From NCBI GenBank assembly GCA_008973525.1, contig WACJ01000009.1:682001-746000 (forward strand): DNA of 64,000 nucleotides, given 5' to 3'. The notes under the pieces were generated by a model. The model was given only the letters and a program-made list of their open reading frames with translations, was not told the DNA's origin and did no database searches. Position numbers and translations under genes: made by a program. This document shows, piece by piece, positions 10,621 to 23,544 of the stretch; the first letter of the stretch is position 1; each line of letters starts with the position of its first letter. This DNA is from Stenopsyche tienmushanensis (lineage: Eukaryota > Arthropoda > Insecta > Trichoptera > Stenopsychidae).

Positions 10621-13054
10621 ATAATGTTTTTCTCTGCAGTGTTTCTTGTATTTGAAAAAAATACCTCCTGTGTAATAAGTGCTAGAATGTGTAATTCGTA
10701 TTTCAATTTCCTTCATTTTATCAACCCCGAAATGAAATTTAATAAATACAGAAATCTGGATAAATCCCTTAAATACATTAATAAAATAGTAAATTTATAT
10801 CAAATTAAAGTGAAAAATATGTAGACATTTATTTTTATAACTTTGCGTTCCAATGTCATAACATTTTTGGCGGAAATTATTTTTGCTCAAAATATAAATT
10901 TACAATATTTAGTATTTAATTACATAGCTTGTAAGTGTGGTTTATACCATTTTTATTAAAACATATTTGGTAAATACTTTTATATTCACATTTATCAAGA
11001 TTTTTTCGATCAGCCCAAATCATGCTATACTACGAAACATAATACCTACGGGGAAAAAATTAACCATAGGATCATAGGATCATTAGGATCATATTTATTA
11101 ATATGAAATAATCATATTTGTGTTTTTGAAGTGAAAATTATAGGCGTGGTAGAGTAAATTAAGCTAAACGTCACGTAAAGTGAAACGGTTCATTATATTT
11201 ATGCATTAATATTATCCTACACTTGTGAAGCTTTGGTTTCAATATCTAATATCTCTAAGTATTTTTTAATAAGTGGAAAAGTAATGTTACTCACACTTTA
11301 TGATATAATATGATTTAAGCTGCGCTGGAAAAAATATGGATTATATCATTCCTTGCATCCATTTTTCGAGAGGTTTATAAGCTTTTAGCGTGCGCTTTTA
11401 GGCTCAAATGTCATGTTTTGAGGAGAATTAGATTATATGGATAATACTCCAGTTATTTTATTGCCTAAACAGTGTGCTTCATGTTGAAGCTCTTACTTAT
11501 CAATGTCAAATTACTAAGTCTTTCAAATGTTTTCGCATCACAAATTCGAGTTTATAATGGAGCCGCACTCACAAAAGAGTACATCAACGAGCTAAAAAGG
11601 CCGACTCTTGAAATGTTGGGGGGAAAAATAGTGAGAACGGCTTTATAACGTGGCCGAGTGAAAATAAACCTAACATACACGAAGAACCATAAAAAAACAC
11701 ACGTCCATCAAACTAACATTGACTTTCTCGCTGACCCAGGGTGTGTGTAAACTGGAGTTAGACAGTGAAGTGAAGTATATTATTGGCGGTCATCCTAGTC
11801 GAGGCCCGCAGAGCGTGTTAGCCGGCCATAAACCGCCCCATATTTGCACAGAATGCTATTATTGGATTAACAGGGCGGGTTGGGCCAGATTACACTGTAG
11901 AAAACCACCCTTCTACAGACCACCCATCACCACCCTGCGCCTCCTGCTCTTACAGAATTTACATACAAACATATCATGTTTCAGAGGCTTGTAAAATAAG
12001 CAACGCTTAATTGGACAATCGACCACTTCTAATCGGCCTATGATCGAGACTCATGCAGAGCAGCTTTGATTCATGCTAAGTAACCCATACACGATCAATG
12101 AACCGCCATAAGATTTTATGAAACAAGCCTAAATCTACAATATATTAAGCAGGGGAATTGTTGATAACTTTATATTTATTTGAATTAAAAAAAAAAAAAT
12201 ACGAAAAGTGATCCATGCAAAATATTTATATCAAATTTGGCATTCTTAAAATTTACAAGATGCTCATTGAAGATGATGAAAATTATCTGCTCCATTTTTG
12301 AATCACAAGATGAATTGACTTCTTCATATGCAAAATATTTTTATGTACGAAATTATAGTCGTTATTAAATTGCAATATAAATTCTGAAGTCACCAGCCTA
12401 CAATGTATTGTATTAAATTTTTATATGATAAATTACAATATTTGAATTTTTGGTATGACTCTCAAGTGCGATGTTCAGATTTATCCCACACATTAAGCCC
12501 ATTTTCTTTTTTTAATACCCTCATTAACCCTATAAATATCGTGCTAGTAGATAAATTGTATTTTTACTCAAACGTATTTATTTAACATATTTTGTACTAA
12601 TATTATATTTAAAAAATATTCATAAATTATCAAAACTTGCACAAAAAAATGATTTATGAGTTATTTTTGCTCACTTGGATGAAAACTTTGAACTCCATTC
12701 AAACGAACGCTGAATGCGATCTTTTAATGGAACTATTGATTTTTATTTGAAATAAAATATAAAATCCACGGTGGAATCAATGCTAAAGTCGAACTTTTAC
12801 GAGAATTCACAAACTTCTAATGTTGGTTCATCCGTTTCGTGTTAAATTGCTTTGACCGTTAAAGTTCTTCTGCAACTTTCTATAGTTTCCCGATGTGGCG
12901 TAGGTGTAACCTTTTCAGTGCGCATTAGAGTCGCTCCGGCACAAAATTGATAACGACTAAATAAATCAAACTTGCTTAATGTTAAAATAAACTCCTCTGT
13001 GGGTTTGTATTTGTGTAATTGGTGGTATTGATGTGATTTTATTTTTGCTTTCAG
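10621..13054. other. probable intron or intergenic DNA
   Basis: Mostly AT-rich. A more GC-balanced patch at 11560-12070 contains a 91-codon open frame (11719-11994) with several Cys and Trp residues but no domain I recognise and no convincing splice sites. If the sidestep-like exon belongs to a plus-strand gene, this is its upstream intron. Confidence 0.4.
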
Positions 13055-13263
13055 TTTTGACGTGAGGGGGAGGGCTTTCAATAAGGCGCTATATTGGTCA
13101 GATCCTGCGCTTTTTGGAGTTCGTGCTTATTTTGTGACGGTGTCAAAACCTGCAGCCCTTTCAATAGAATCAATAACTTTGGACGATGAAGGCCTGTATA
13201 GGTGTAGGGTGGATTTTAAAAACTCACCGACGAGAAATTTTCAAATTCGGCTCAACGTTATAG
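13055..13263 (+). CDS. internal exon of a sidestep-like immunoglobulin-superfamily receptor
   Basis: A 209-bp exon bounded by a pyrimidine-rich acceptor ending TTTTGCTTTCAG (to 13054) and a GTAAGT donor at 13264. It reads FDVRGRAFNKALYW, then FGVRAYF, PAALSIESITLDDEG and LYRCRVDFKNSPTRN. The D-x-G-x-Y-x-C signature marks strand F of an Ig V-type domain. RCRVDF..SPTRN followed by a strand ending LNVI is characteristic of the first Ig domain in insect Sidestep-family proteins. These are single-pass neuronal surface receptors for Beat proteins, used in axon guidance and synaptic matching. The first half of the domain, with the Trp of strand C, must be on an upstream exon, and the remaining Ig domains downstream. 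None was found in the window, implying long introns. The frame is open and codon use is unlike the transposon debris around it. Which family member it is cannot be decided. Confidence 0.85.
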
Positions 13264-16200
13264 GTAAGTTTTTATTTTACAAATACATAATGTACAACAT
13301 AATATCAAAATCTTGAATGAATTTATTTCCATCATCAAGGCTTATCGACAAGACACACTCATCTCTTTATGTATAACATATTAATCTTTTTGATCCATTC
13401 AGTTTTTTTACTACACTTTTATATTTATTTATATATTGCCAACAGACTGTTAAATCCAGACGTTTTAAAGGACATCACCAATAGGAGATAAACATTTTTT
13501 CATATATGGATTAAATCTACGTGATCTTTATCGTTGCGATATACATTGATATTTTTTTTGAATAGCAATATTAAAATAATTCAAAAGAAATATTGCCAAA
13601 TAAAAATATATCCAACTATAAGTATACAGAGTTTAAATCTCTAAAAGGATGAAAGGCCATACATTTGTACGCCATTAAGTTTTTTAACAAGATGCAAAAA
13701 AATATGAATTTGGCGATTATGTTCAACTGGAATATCAAAGATCTAATCAAAAATACCTAATAAATACATAATATACTTGGGCTAAATCCATTGATTTCGT
13801 ATTATTTATTTCACTGGTAATTTATGCGATATTAAATCAACACTGTTGATTGAAAGTATTATATATACATAAGAGTACTAATTACAAACCACTATGTCCA
13901 TGCTTTGAGATGCCAATGCTACAAATCTGTATTAAAATAGTACTTGGATAATGTCAATAAATTCCATGTACAATACTGACCAAATAAACATTCTCGTAAT
14001 TAGTTTCCAATGCAGACTGCTTCTTCCGCAACAATCTCATCTGAATCGTTCGATTACAGGTTAATGTTTGTATTAAATTCTCAAATTCTGTATGTGTTCT
14101 GTATATACTTATCTTCTCCGGGCTCAATAAAATGACTCTTTTCCAATCATTCTTGTGCAATTTTTTTTTTTTATGAACATTTTGTTCAAATATCCCTAAA
14201 CTCTCCATGCCAAACTACGAAGGATATCCCGAAAGTAAGTGTACTAATTTTTATATTTTTTTAGAAAAAGTGTATTTGAAAAAAATACAGGATATTGTTG
14301 ATACACTTGTTAAATATTTTTTGATATAATCGCCATCACGTTCAACCCCTACAGGAGTACTATCGGAGACCCTCCGTTTCTCCCCTCCACTATTCATAAA
14401 GAGCACTCTTGTACATTGAAGCTTGGAGACAGACAGAACAGAAAGAACTTAGCGCAGTTCGGGAGACTGAGACGGAGAGCTTTCTATTCGTACTTATAAT
14501 AATCATACTAATGAATTACATCAAATTTCTACACTAAATGACATTTGGAATATTTCTTTAACAAATATGTATATCAAAAAAGGACATTTTATCGATTTCA
14601 AATGTATTTTTGTAGGCATTGCTAATTTTGTACGTTTATCGCAATTTTTCATATTGAAGAATACCACAGAGTTAGTAGACTTAATACCAAATAATAAAAC
14701 AACATAGCTTGCTTAAAATGTTATATTTTAAGCTACAAATGATTTAAATATAGAATCGTGTTACGTATAATGGATATAAGACAAACATCAGAAAATAATT
14801 AAAATGTAATGTATTCGTTTGAATGTGAATAAAAATCTCTTAATTCAATTAAGGAACAACACATCAAAAGTGCAAACATGGAGCGTATTCTGTTAATGTA
14901 ATAGGATTTTGTCGGAGGTAATCTAATAAAGGAATATTCGTTAACCGTTGTTGAGAAGGAAGAGGCAGGGAAGCTGGAATTCTTCGTGCTTAAAGAAGCA
15001 AGTCCATGGCGTATACCAGCCGGTGTACTAGCAGCAGCCTTATTGGAACAGGAGATCTGCTAGTAAATCTTGTTACCCGGTCGCACTGAGACAATCTACT
15101 TTCTGTCATGTATACTAAGCGAGCAGGCACAGAGAAACTTCTAGGCAGGGCCGTAAAAGGATTGCCTTTCATACGCGCCACTTTGCGATTAAACTGCGAG
15201 TGCGAGAGCTCTTATTCAATTCCTTTAGCAAACTTTCGCCGCGGGAAATAGCTCCGCTGTGTCGTGATGTATTCTTGATATCGGATTATATGCCGGGGTC
15301 ATGAAAACTGAAATAGCGCCCGGGGCGCACAACTAAACCTCTATATAAGTGATAAAGGGATGTGTACCCCGTGGGGAGGGTGTGGGGTGGAAAAAAACTA
15401 AAGGTGAACTATACCAGTTGCTGGCGCACCATCCTCGTTCCATCGCTTTGGAGAATCTCAAAAAATATTACAAGATCACATTGTTGGGGATTGTTGCTAC
15501 AGTGTGAATCCACAGGGATAACGCTGTTCCATTTTATCTACGACAAATTGCTCCAGCTTATATTCAAAACGGTGCAGCTCTCTTTGCTTAAATTTCTGTT
15601 TATATATGAATATCGTTAGGTTCTACATAATATTTTCTACTGGGATATTTGACATTGCTGTAATAATTGTTGTTACAATTTGTTAATATACTTCCAAAAT
15701 TTTTTAGACTATGTAATTGGTGACATCAACACATCATAAAAAATCATATTTGTTGAAATAAAACGTGATTTACAACCGTCACCAGAATGCATGATTTTTG
15801 TTATAAAAGCATATTGCCAGCTAACAGATGAGATATTTTACTTTGCTTATAATCTTCTTGGAGGGGATTTAAATGAGGGATTTTAATAATATGTATCCAT
15901 TTTCGCATTCTTCATAATGTGTGACTTGCATATGCTTATTTGGGATAAGGTCTAAAGTTGTCTTCAAGACACCACTCTCGGAATATTTTGTAATTTATAC
16001 ATATACATTGATGATTCACATTATATTATGAAGGCGCTCTATGACAGTGAGAAGAACAATTTAGGAAAAAAATGTTTCCGAAGTATTAACATAGTTTTGG
16101 GTCACTTAAAAAATAGTCGCAAAAAATCCTTATAAGCTAAATTTTGCTAAAATTTTCCGTACGCAATGTGTTAAGTTATCCCGAAATAAGTCGATTATTT

Positions 16201-18341
16201 TTTTTTTCCAATTTAAAATAGTGAAACGTCCTCCGAGATTGCCACGCTCGCTTCGTTTTACTTTCGGCCTGTGGGAAGGACGTCTTCCCGCAGTCAAGGC
16301 TATCCGACGATTCCTCACGATTCCTGCTTCCATGCACGTCACCACCGAACCAATAACGTTGTAGGTGCAAGAAGCGATCGGTTTCGTTCTTTCAGACGCA
16401 ATATGTCCGCAACGCTGCTATTAATCTGTGCAGATTTAATTCGCCATGGGAATGATAATTTTCCCATGCCATAATATAATTTTTTTACACAAGTCATTAT
16501 AAAATATGATCACTTTCATTGCTAACAACTAATTTCTACATCTCATGCGAATTTTCTATCATCTTGAAAATATGAATTCAAATGCTTTTCTATTCCATCA
16601 AGTTTTTTTTTTAAATTTCTTCATTCATTATTTTTTGGGATCAATCTGTATTAAGTGAGAATGTGTCACATTATAACAAGCTTTGGTGAAAATGCCATGG
16701 CGGGATAGTATTTATTTGATAAAATTGGAACACGACAAATTAAATTCGAAATAATCATCTTCCTTCATGTTCCTCCAATTTTCTTCTGTCTTATAATTGA
16801 ACAAATCATGCGATTATAGTGACAAGTTTAACAAAAAATAGTGATATATAATACTCAGGCGTTCAAAAAGGTTGTCAAAGGTCTTGGGGTACAGACCGAG
16901 GAGTTATCGTTCCATATGATTTAATAAAAAACAAGACAATGAGAGTATAGGTATAAAGAATGAAATTTTCAGTTTTGGAAATATAATATTTTTTACTCGT
17001 CAATGCGTTCAAATATCTGTATTTTTCGTTTTTTTCCTGAGAATAACTATTAAATGAAATGTTCACCACTGTAAGTCTTAATGGAGAAATCTAATCAAAA
17101 TGTCAGAAAGCTCCGACGTTGATTAAATTTAAAGATCCTTGCGAAATAAATTGATCAAAAATAAAATAATTTTAACGCACCCAAAAAAAAGAATAGGTTT
17201 TTCTTGTCTAAACTTTATTAATTATGTAGCGTTTCACTCCTCGGGATTTACCGAAATTAATTTTTTTATCAGAATCCGACCAGGAAAAAAGTGTACTAAA
17301 AACGACTCGTTCCACCTTAAGTGGGCAATGTTGTAGTAATAAAATAGCTATACCCACGTAGAAAAGAAACCTTACTTAATTAAATGTTGTTACCTATTTT
17401 TACCCGTCTTCGAAGTTTCCCTCTCGGGGGGCATTTCAAAGATAGGAGTGATGTATTTATTACTCTGAACCTGCCCGAATACTCTTTGATATTAAGCCAA
17501 AATAGGTACATGATTTTTAATGGCAGTGGGATTCGTCCGAATGGAAAAAATGCGGAGAGAGATGCTGTGAAGTATTAAGAGGATGAATAAAATATGCAAG
17601 AGATGGAATACTTCTTAGGATGGAATCTGTCTTACGGGGAGCGTATATTACTGCAGAATGGACAGAAAATTCATAACTTGCAAATGAGTTTCACATTTTT
17701 ATAGCTATCGTGTGTATTCCTTAAAGGTCGGATAATTTTGCGTTCGGAGCAGCCAAAACAAAAAATTCAATAAAAAAATTAAACTTTTGGCTATCAAAAT
17801 GTCTCCGGGGGTCGAAAAATCCGACTGCGTTGCATAAAGCTAGGCTAAATATGTACATATTAAGCACCAAAAGCTATTTAAAGTAACGTCTTTAAATTCT
17901 AACAAACTAATAAAATTTTATTCGTTACGTTGAACTGAAAATACATTCAAACGAAAGTTAATTTTGATATTTTTTGACCCTGTCAAAATGTTAAATTTCG
18001 CTACTTTAATATGAATTGAAGTTGTGTAATCAATTGCAGATTAGTTCATTATTTTTAAAATCAACAAAATTTCCCCAATTGTTTCCCGATATGTTCATCT
18101 AGAACCTAGATTCTAGGTGACCCACTGGGTATTTTTAATATTGATCACTCAATCAGGTGAATTTTTAATTGAAATGATATAGAATTTGTATCGAATAGGA
18201 CCTTATGCTGGAGTGAACTGCTATTGCTTTATTTGTTAACGAAAATTTTTAGTTACAATATTATGCTGTGTTTGTGTAAAATATAATAAAATAGCCAAGT
18301 CTAATGGTTGCTAAACTAAAAAAATCTCATTATACTTAATA
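13264..18341 (+). other. probable intron 3' of the sidestep-like exon
   Basis: It begins with the consensus donor GTAAGT. Mostly AT-rich, with GC-balanced patches near 14340-14480, 14940-15420 and 16215-16480. The last patch has overlapping open frames on both strands, none with a known motif. No second Ig-domain exon was seen. Confidence 0.5.
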
Positions 18342-19498
18342 TTAGGGAGATCCATAAGTAATCAATTATTTCGAACTAAAGCGAAAAAATTGTTCTTTAC
18401 CATCTTTCAAGAAAAGTTTCAATCCCTCTTTTATAAAAAGAGGCTGAATTTGACGAAAAATAGTTATTTAAGTGAATTTCAACTTCATTTACATTTCAAA
18501 ACGTCTTATTTTCAATGGAATGCCTAGAAATTTGAATAAATAATAATCAGACGGCGGAATATCTGGCGAATATGGCGGATGAGGTAGCAGTTCCCAATTG
18601 AGTTCCCTATTTTTTTCCTGGGCTACTTTAGCTGCATGGGATCTGGCATTATCATGATGCAATATCAAGCCTTTTTGGTTGATGAAATTTATGTTTTTCT
18701 AATAACTTTGCATTTACTTTGTCTAATTGTGAGCAATAAATTTGTGCATTGATAGTTTCTCCTAGTTTTAGAAACTCGAAGTGTATTTATCCCACCATAT
18801 GCTAGAGAAGGCCTTTTTTTACAGTCAAAGAAGGTTTAGGAGTCGGTACATCTGGTTGATTAGTTGAAATTCTCTGCTTAGTTCTTTTAACATTGTCACA
18901 ATCCAGTGTAGAAATTGCTCGTTGAGATGTTAGAGTAATAAGCGATGTGCAGAAAATTTGTCGTTGATCCTTGTTTATGTCAGACAATTGGTAAAAAATC
19001 CAAACGCCCTCTCTGTAACTTTTGCCAATCGCGTGCAAGTGTCTTTGCACTATTGACCAAATAGCCCCAAGTCTTGATGTTATTTCTATCACACTTAATT
19101 TTGGATCTGAATCCACTAGCAATTTCAATAGCTCGGTATCGAATTCAGTAGGTCTCCCACTTTGGTGGTCATCAACTAGGCTAAAATTGCCACTTGAGAA
19201 TCTTCGAAACCATCGTTGACACTTGTTGACTTTGAAAATTTTGCCATAAACACCACAAATTTTCTTAGATGTGTGTGTTGCGTTAGAACCCATTTTAAAG
19301 TGGAAGAGCATAAGATGGCGAATATGTTCTTCTGACGGATGTGTTTCTGAAATGGTGTAGATAACGAGTTTACTTTTATCTGTTGGTGAATAAATGAGGT
19401 TTAGAGTCTACTCAATAAGATACAACCAAACGCGTTAGCGATAACTGATATGTAACAACACGCTCTCAAAATAATTGATTACTTATGGGTCCCCCTAA
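18342..19498 (-). mobile_element. mariner element, - strand, TA target duplications
   Basis: TA dinucleotides at 18340-18341 and 19499-19500 flank terminal inverted repeats sharing CCATAAGTAATCAATTATTT and outer TTAGGG. The element is 1157 bp, a little shorter than a full mariner, consistent with small internal deletions in its transposase. Confidence 0.92.
18540..19350 (-). pseudogene. mariner transposase, inactive
   Basis: The minus-strand relic begins upstream of 19311 with SEEHIRHLMLFHFKMGSNA, the helix-turn-helix region. It then reads CQRWFRRFSSGNFSLVDDHQ, SGRPTEFDTELL and DPKLSVIEI. The segment that should hold the first catalytic Asp (GDEKW in relatives) is damaged: only STLDCDNVKRTKQRIS can be read, apparently missing several residues. 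After 18802 the frame breaks. Near 18540-18690 the catalytic end reappears as HHDNARSHAAKVAQEKN and HPPYSPDIPPSDYYLF, holding the second and third Asp. It is clearly a different mariner lineage from the one at 6077. Confidence 0.87.
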
Positions 19499-19500
19499 TA

Positions 19501-22500
19501 TTTCTCTATGACAATACGTATTCTCATACTACAGAATCATACATATTTAAAATAAAATCATATATATTTTTTAGGAGAATCTTTCTATAAAATATAATCT
19601 TTAGTCAACCTTATGAAATCATAATATTTTTTTTAGAATTTATCGGGTAGTTAAATTTGACTTAATAACTATATGGTATATTTAAATTCAAACAATTCGT
19701 ATCTGAATTGAAATCTCTCATCCGGTTATAAAATTTGAAAGCTGTTGTAAAATATGCAATAAATTAATAGAAAGAGGGACATTCAACTTTAGTAAAAGGT
19801 CGATTTAAATCATAAAAATCCTGATATTAATTGGATTTATATGAAATCTATTTCAAGTTTATTTAAAAACGGGCGTTCATGAACATTATGCCCTTATATA
19901 ATGCGCCAAAATTGAATTATCCCTGAAGAAAGTTTAATTAAAAGAGAAAGTCTCTTATTATTTAGTTCTTAGAAATAATGGCATATTTTAATATGAAATT
20001 TCGAATTAAATTTCTTTTCATACAAATGAAACCATAATATTATGTTTAGTGAGTAATATAAATAGAGCTTAATGCTTTTCCAAGGAATGAGACCTTTAAG
20101 TTTTCAACGTCAATTAATTTTTTAGAACACTAAAATATATATTTATTAAATAATTTATATTTTTGCGATGTATTACATTAATTAATGTAAAAAGTTTGTG
20201 TGTTCTGTTATAAAAATATAAATATTGGTGCACTTATACCTCGCTATACGGCCGCTCTTTATCCGGCATTTTGCAATAAGAGCCTATTTCAATTATGGTA
20301 CATTTCGATTTACAGCATATGATGTTTCGTTATACGACCTGTTTATTTTCAGCTTCTCCATTATACGACGAGAATCCTAGAAAAAAAAGATTTTTTAACC
20401 ATGAATACTTGATGTTAAATTTTTATAGAATTAGGATATAAATTGGCTAGAACTATTTGATCTCTTATGTGAACTATTGATCAAATAAATAGTAACTTTA
20501 TCAATCTGAACTTGAATACTTCTCCAATTTTGTTAAAGGTCCTCCAAATGTCCTCCTTCCTGTCCTCCAAAAACATAATCATTCAGAAGTACCATTTTAC
20601 TTTATCAATCATTGCTCATAACAACGATCTGGTGCTAAAATTACATCACTGCGGGAGCTTTTTCACCATGATGTCTTCCACGTCCTGATTAAAATTTCAC
20701 GATCTTTCCCTGTAAAACTAGGAGTATATTTTATATATTTTCATTGATTCCGATTAAAAATTCAATTTTTTTGCTCGTTATATCCGTGATATTGCTATTA
20801 TGATTATTTTTGAAAATTAAGAAGATCAAGAAGTCATTCTTTAACAAAAGTGCTATATGTTTATGGCACTTAAAAGATTATGAATGGCTTCTTTAATTAT
20901 TTTATTACTTAAATATAGTTTCATAAAAAATCACATGCAAAAGAGTTTATAAAAAATTCTCTTTTTCAGAAAATGAGCTGTTGATAAAGCTCAAAAGGAA
21001 TTAATTAACTTGCTGTTCACTACTGACTAGTGTACTTACCACAAAGCTTTAAGTTGTTTATTTTTTTCCTGAAATTAAAGAACCGTGCAATTTAACCCAA
21101 TTTGTATTTGAAAATGCAAACCATGCTTTTGCATTTCTTCATAATTGCTAATTTTCAATCTCCGAGAGAACCTTTTTACATCCTTGTAAGGATGCACAAT
21201 ATCCAACGTAGGACACCCAGAGCGATTATCGGAATCCGCTCAACAGTAAACAGGAGACATTCCTTACAACTTGACACTATTATCGTCCGCCATTGTCATT
21301 TAGCAAACTTGAATTATTTACAACGATGTAAGTTTGCATTGGTCAAATACCTTGTAATATTAACGCAAACGTCAACTCCACAAGTTATCTATATTATGAT
21401 TTAACAGGCAGAACAGTCCTGGGGCTATGCGGTTAACCCTTAAATTACCCTTCCCTTAGAGAATCTCACATTGGCGTCTTTCGGGGGTGTGGGGGCTGCA
21501 CAGTAGTAGGTACCAGCGTAGCAAGAAAGCCAGGAAAGTAAATTTGCATATTAAATCACTGTTGACTTGAGAACAAACCATAATATCTTATACGATCAAA
21601 GTGGCGCATAAATCACACATATAGATACACGAATTTTATAAGTGGCTATAAACTTTGAAGAATTGATAACGAGCTCGATTTTAATTATAGTCTACAGCAA
21701 AGCACGAAAAATCGTTTATTTCAATAGAATTAGCAATATTAACTTTGCACAGTCTAAATGTTTGCTTTATCTATTGATTTGAAGTAATTTTATATATTAA
21801 TAATTCAATAAATTAGATCATAGTAATGTATTACAATACCATGAATCATAATATGTTTAAAAATGGCAATAAAAATATCGTTTTTTTTATAAAAAAGTTT
21901 AAGCAAAATTTAAACGAGCTCAGTTTTATTGAGAGGCTGAAAAATTCTATTTAAAAAGCAATTAAATATTTTAAAAGCTCTTGCTTACTTACATAGCTAT
22001 ACAATGAGAGTTTTAGAATGGCTTGCATGAAATATAAAAAGGAAAATACAATTTTTACATTTTTAAAATTATCATCCAAAAAGGTACTGTGCGAAAATGC
22101 AATCATAGCATGTTTGCACAAGATGAGATTTGAAAAAATATAAATTGTATTAAATTTTTCATAGCTGAAAATGACTGACGGGTTTTCATCCCTCATTTGC
22201 ATGCTTACATTTAAACATTGTATAAAAGCAATACTGTCACGTCAAATTATTATTATACAAGTGTAATATGACTTTGGTCTACGTAAGCAAATTGAATTAA
22301 TATATTTTTTTACAATAAATATTTTTAAAAGCGTTCCCATGGAAGCACAATAAACAGTTCAACTATTTTCATATTTAAATCATCGTCATCCTTTTAATAA
22401 TGATTTTAATATTCCAAGTATTAATATGTTCATGATACTTTTCTATAATAAGGATTTGAACCCAAATCTTTATAAAAAGGGACCCCAGAGACTAACTCGT

Positions 22501-22560
22501 TCATTTAATCAATGGTATTTGTATATTAAATCAGCATTTATAAAATGTCATTAATTTAAT
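19501..22560. other. AT-rich stretch, no gene recognised
   Basis: A patch at 20230-20380 has CTTATACCTCGCTATACGGC and repeated TTATACGAC motifs, reminiscent of pogo/Tigger-type termini, without a matching opposite end. A 100-codon open frame at 21102-21404 lacks any known motif. Nothing else is supported. Confidence 0.4.
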
Positions 22561-22765
22561 TGAACATGGGATGCTTCCCATCCATTTGGAAATTAGCGAA
22601 AGTCATCCCATTGCCAAACCAAGTAAATAGACTGGATGAATTCAGTATGAATATTATTAATGATGAGCAATTCAGCTTTTGTAGGAATCACTTTATGGCC
22701 CAATAATTGATTAGACTGACCGAACATGTTTCTAGAAACTATCCCCGGAATCCCTTAAGTCCCTT
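22561..22765 (+). pseudogene. non-LTR (jockey-type) reverse transcriptase, 5' fragment
   Basis: The frame reads NMGCFPSIWKLAKVIPLPN, then NDEQFSFCRNH and LIRLTEHVSRN. These correspond to the conserved approach to the RT catalytic core (W-K-A-KVIPLPK, then PDEQFGFR.GHST, then RLTE). A stop lies within the fragment. Its continuation appears at 23545, beyond a hAT remnant and repeat. About 80 residues of RT expected between the two parts are missing, so a deletion accompanied or preceded the insertion. Confidence 0.72.
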
Positions 22766-22862
22766 TTTTATTATAAAATATTACTTGAAGGCGAAATAAT
22801 TTTATTTATTTAAGAAAAGATAAAAACACAATTCAAAAATAGATAAATAAATACTAAAAAAT

Positions 22863-23020
22863 TCAAATATTATTTTGAAAGTATGCCCGAATTAACATTA
22901 AAGCATCAATTATTTCGTCATTTAGTCTGGATTTGATTTTGAAAGCCAGGCAACTTGCTGCTGAAAATTCACGCTCAGTTTCCACACTCGTTGGAGGTAT
23001 CGTCATCAGATATTTAAATG
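22863..23020 (-). pseudogene. hAT transposase C-terminal dimerisation domain
   Basis: The minus strand reads YLMTIPPTSVETEREFSAAS, then CLAFKIKSRLNDEIIDALML and IRAYFQ before a stop at 22863. P-PTSV-x-E-R-FS-A(A) followed by a Lys/Arg-rich stretch and RL is the signature of the hAT C-terminal domain needed for transposase oligomerisation. The rest of the transposase (zinc finger, catalytic core) is not recognisable; the sequence 5' of it (23021 onward) is a dispersed repeat, so the element is internally deleted. It lies inside the split jockey RT. Confidence 0.85.
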
Positions 23021-23035
23021 CTAGTTAAATATCTA

Positions 23036-23536
23036 AGTAAAATTCCTTTCTGCTGAGACACGGGCTAAAACTCGCATAATTCCCGATTTCCGGACAAATG
23101 ATTTATTTCCGTCGCTGCAGATGAATACTTATATGCTATGATACATTGATGTGATTCGCAATTATATTATGGAGGAATACAAAAAATCTGAACCCCGTAT
23201 CTATTATATTTAATATCGATATTCCCATTAACAGAGTCAATGTGTAGTAAATACATCACCGGTAGGGAAAGGTTAATATAATAATTTGAAAAACATATAT
23301 GTACTGTATATGTGTATACATAGATTAGACAGTTACTGCCCCTAAGCTCTCCGATTAGTAGTTACGCCACTGTTTCTAAGCGTTCAAATTTCGGCAGGAA
23401 TATCTCGAATTAGTAGCCTTCATCGTACTGGTGGGTGTACGATTTCTGTTAGGTAAAAAATTCAAACCCGATTTTTTTGGGATTACGTTTACTAATCCCG
23501 GGATTCGTGAGCACCTAAAACTGTCTGAGATCCCTA
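23036..23536 (-). repeat. dispersed repeat, copy A; probable 5' part of a hAT element
   Basis: About 500 bp closely similar to 61465-61977. Shared blocks include CTCCTTTCTGCTGA-like starts, ACCCCGTATCTATTATATTT, GTAGGGAAAGGTTAATATAA, GATTAGACAGTTACTGCCCC and TAGTTACGCCACTG. On the minus strand its outer end reads TAGGGATCTCAGACAGTTTT, then AGGTGCTCACGAATCCCGGG, a hAT-like terminus. It lies directly 5' of the hAT C-terminal domain on the same strand, so the two are probably one internally deleted element. No matching left terminus was found. Confidence 0.7.
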
Positions 23537-23544
23537 TTCAGGAC

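Noticed and set aside
16130..16480. GC-balanced patch with overlapping open frames, considered as a second receptor exon
   Set aside because: No Ig-domain Cys/Trp pattern and no paired splice sites were found.
22561..22765. Possible host gene fragment
   Set aside because: The motif order matches the approach to the catalytic core of jockey-type reverse transcriptases, and the continuation lies at 23545.
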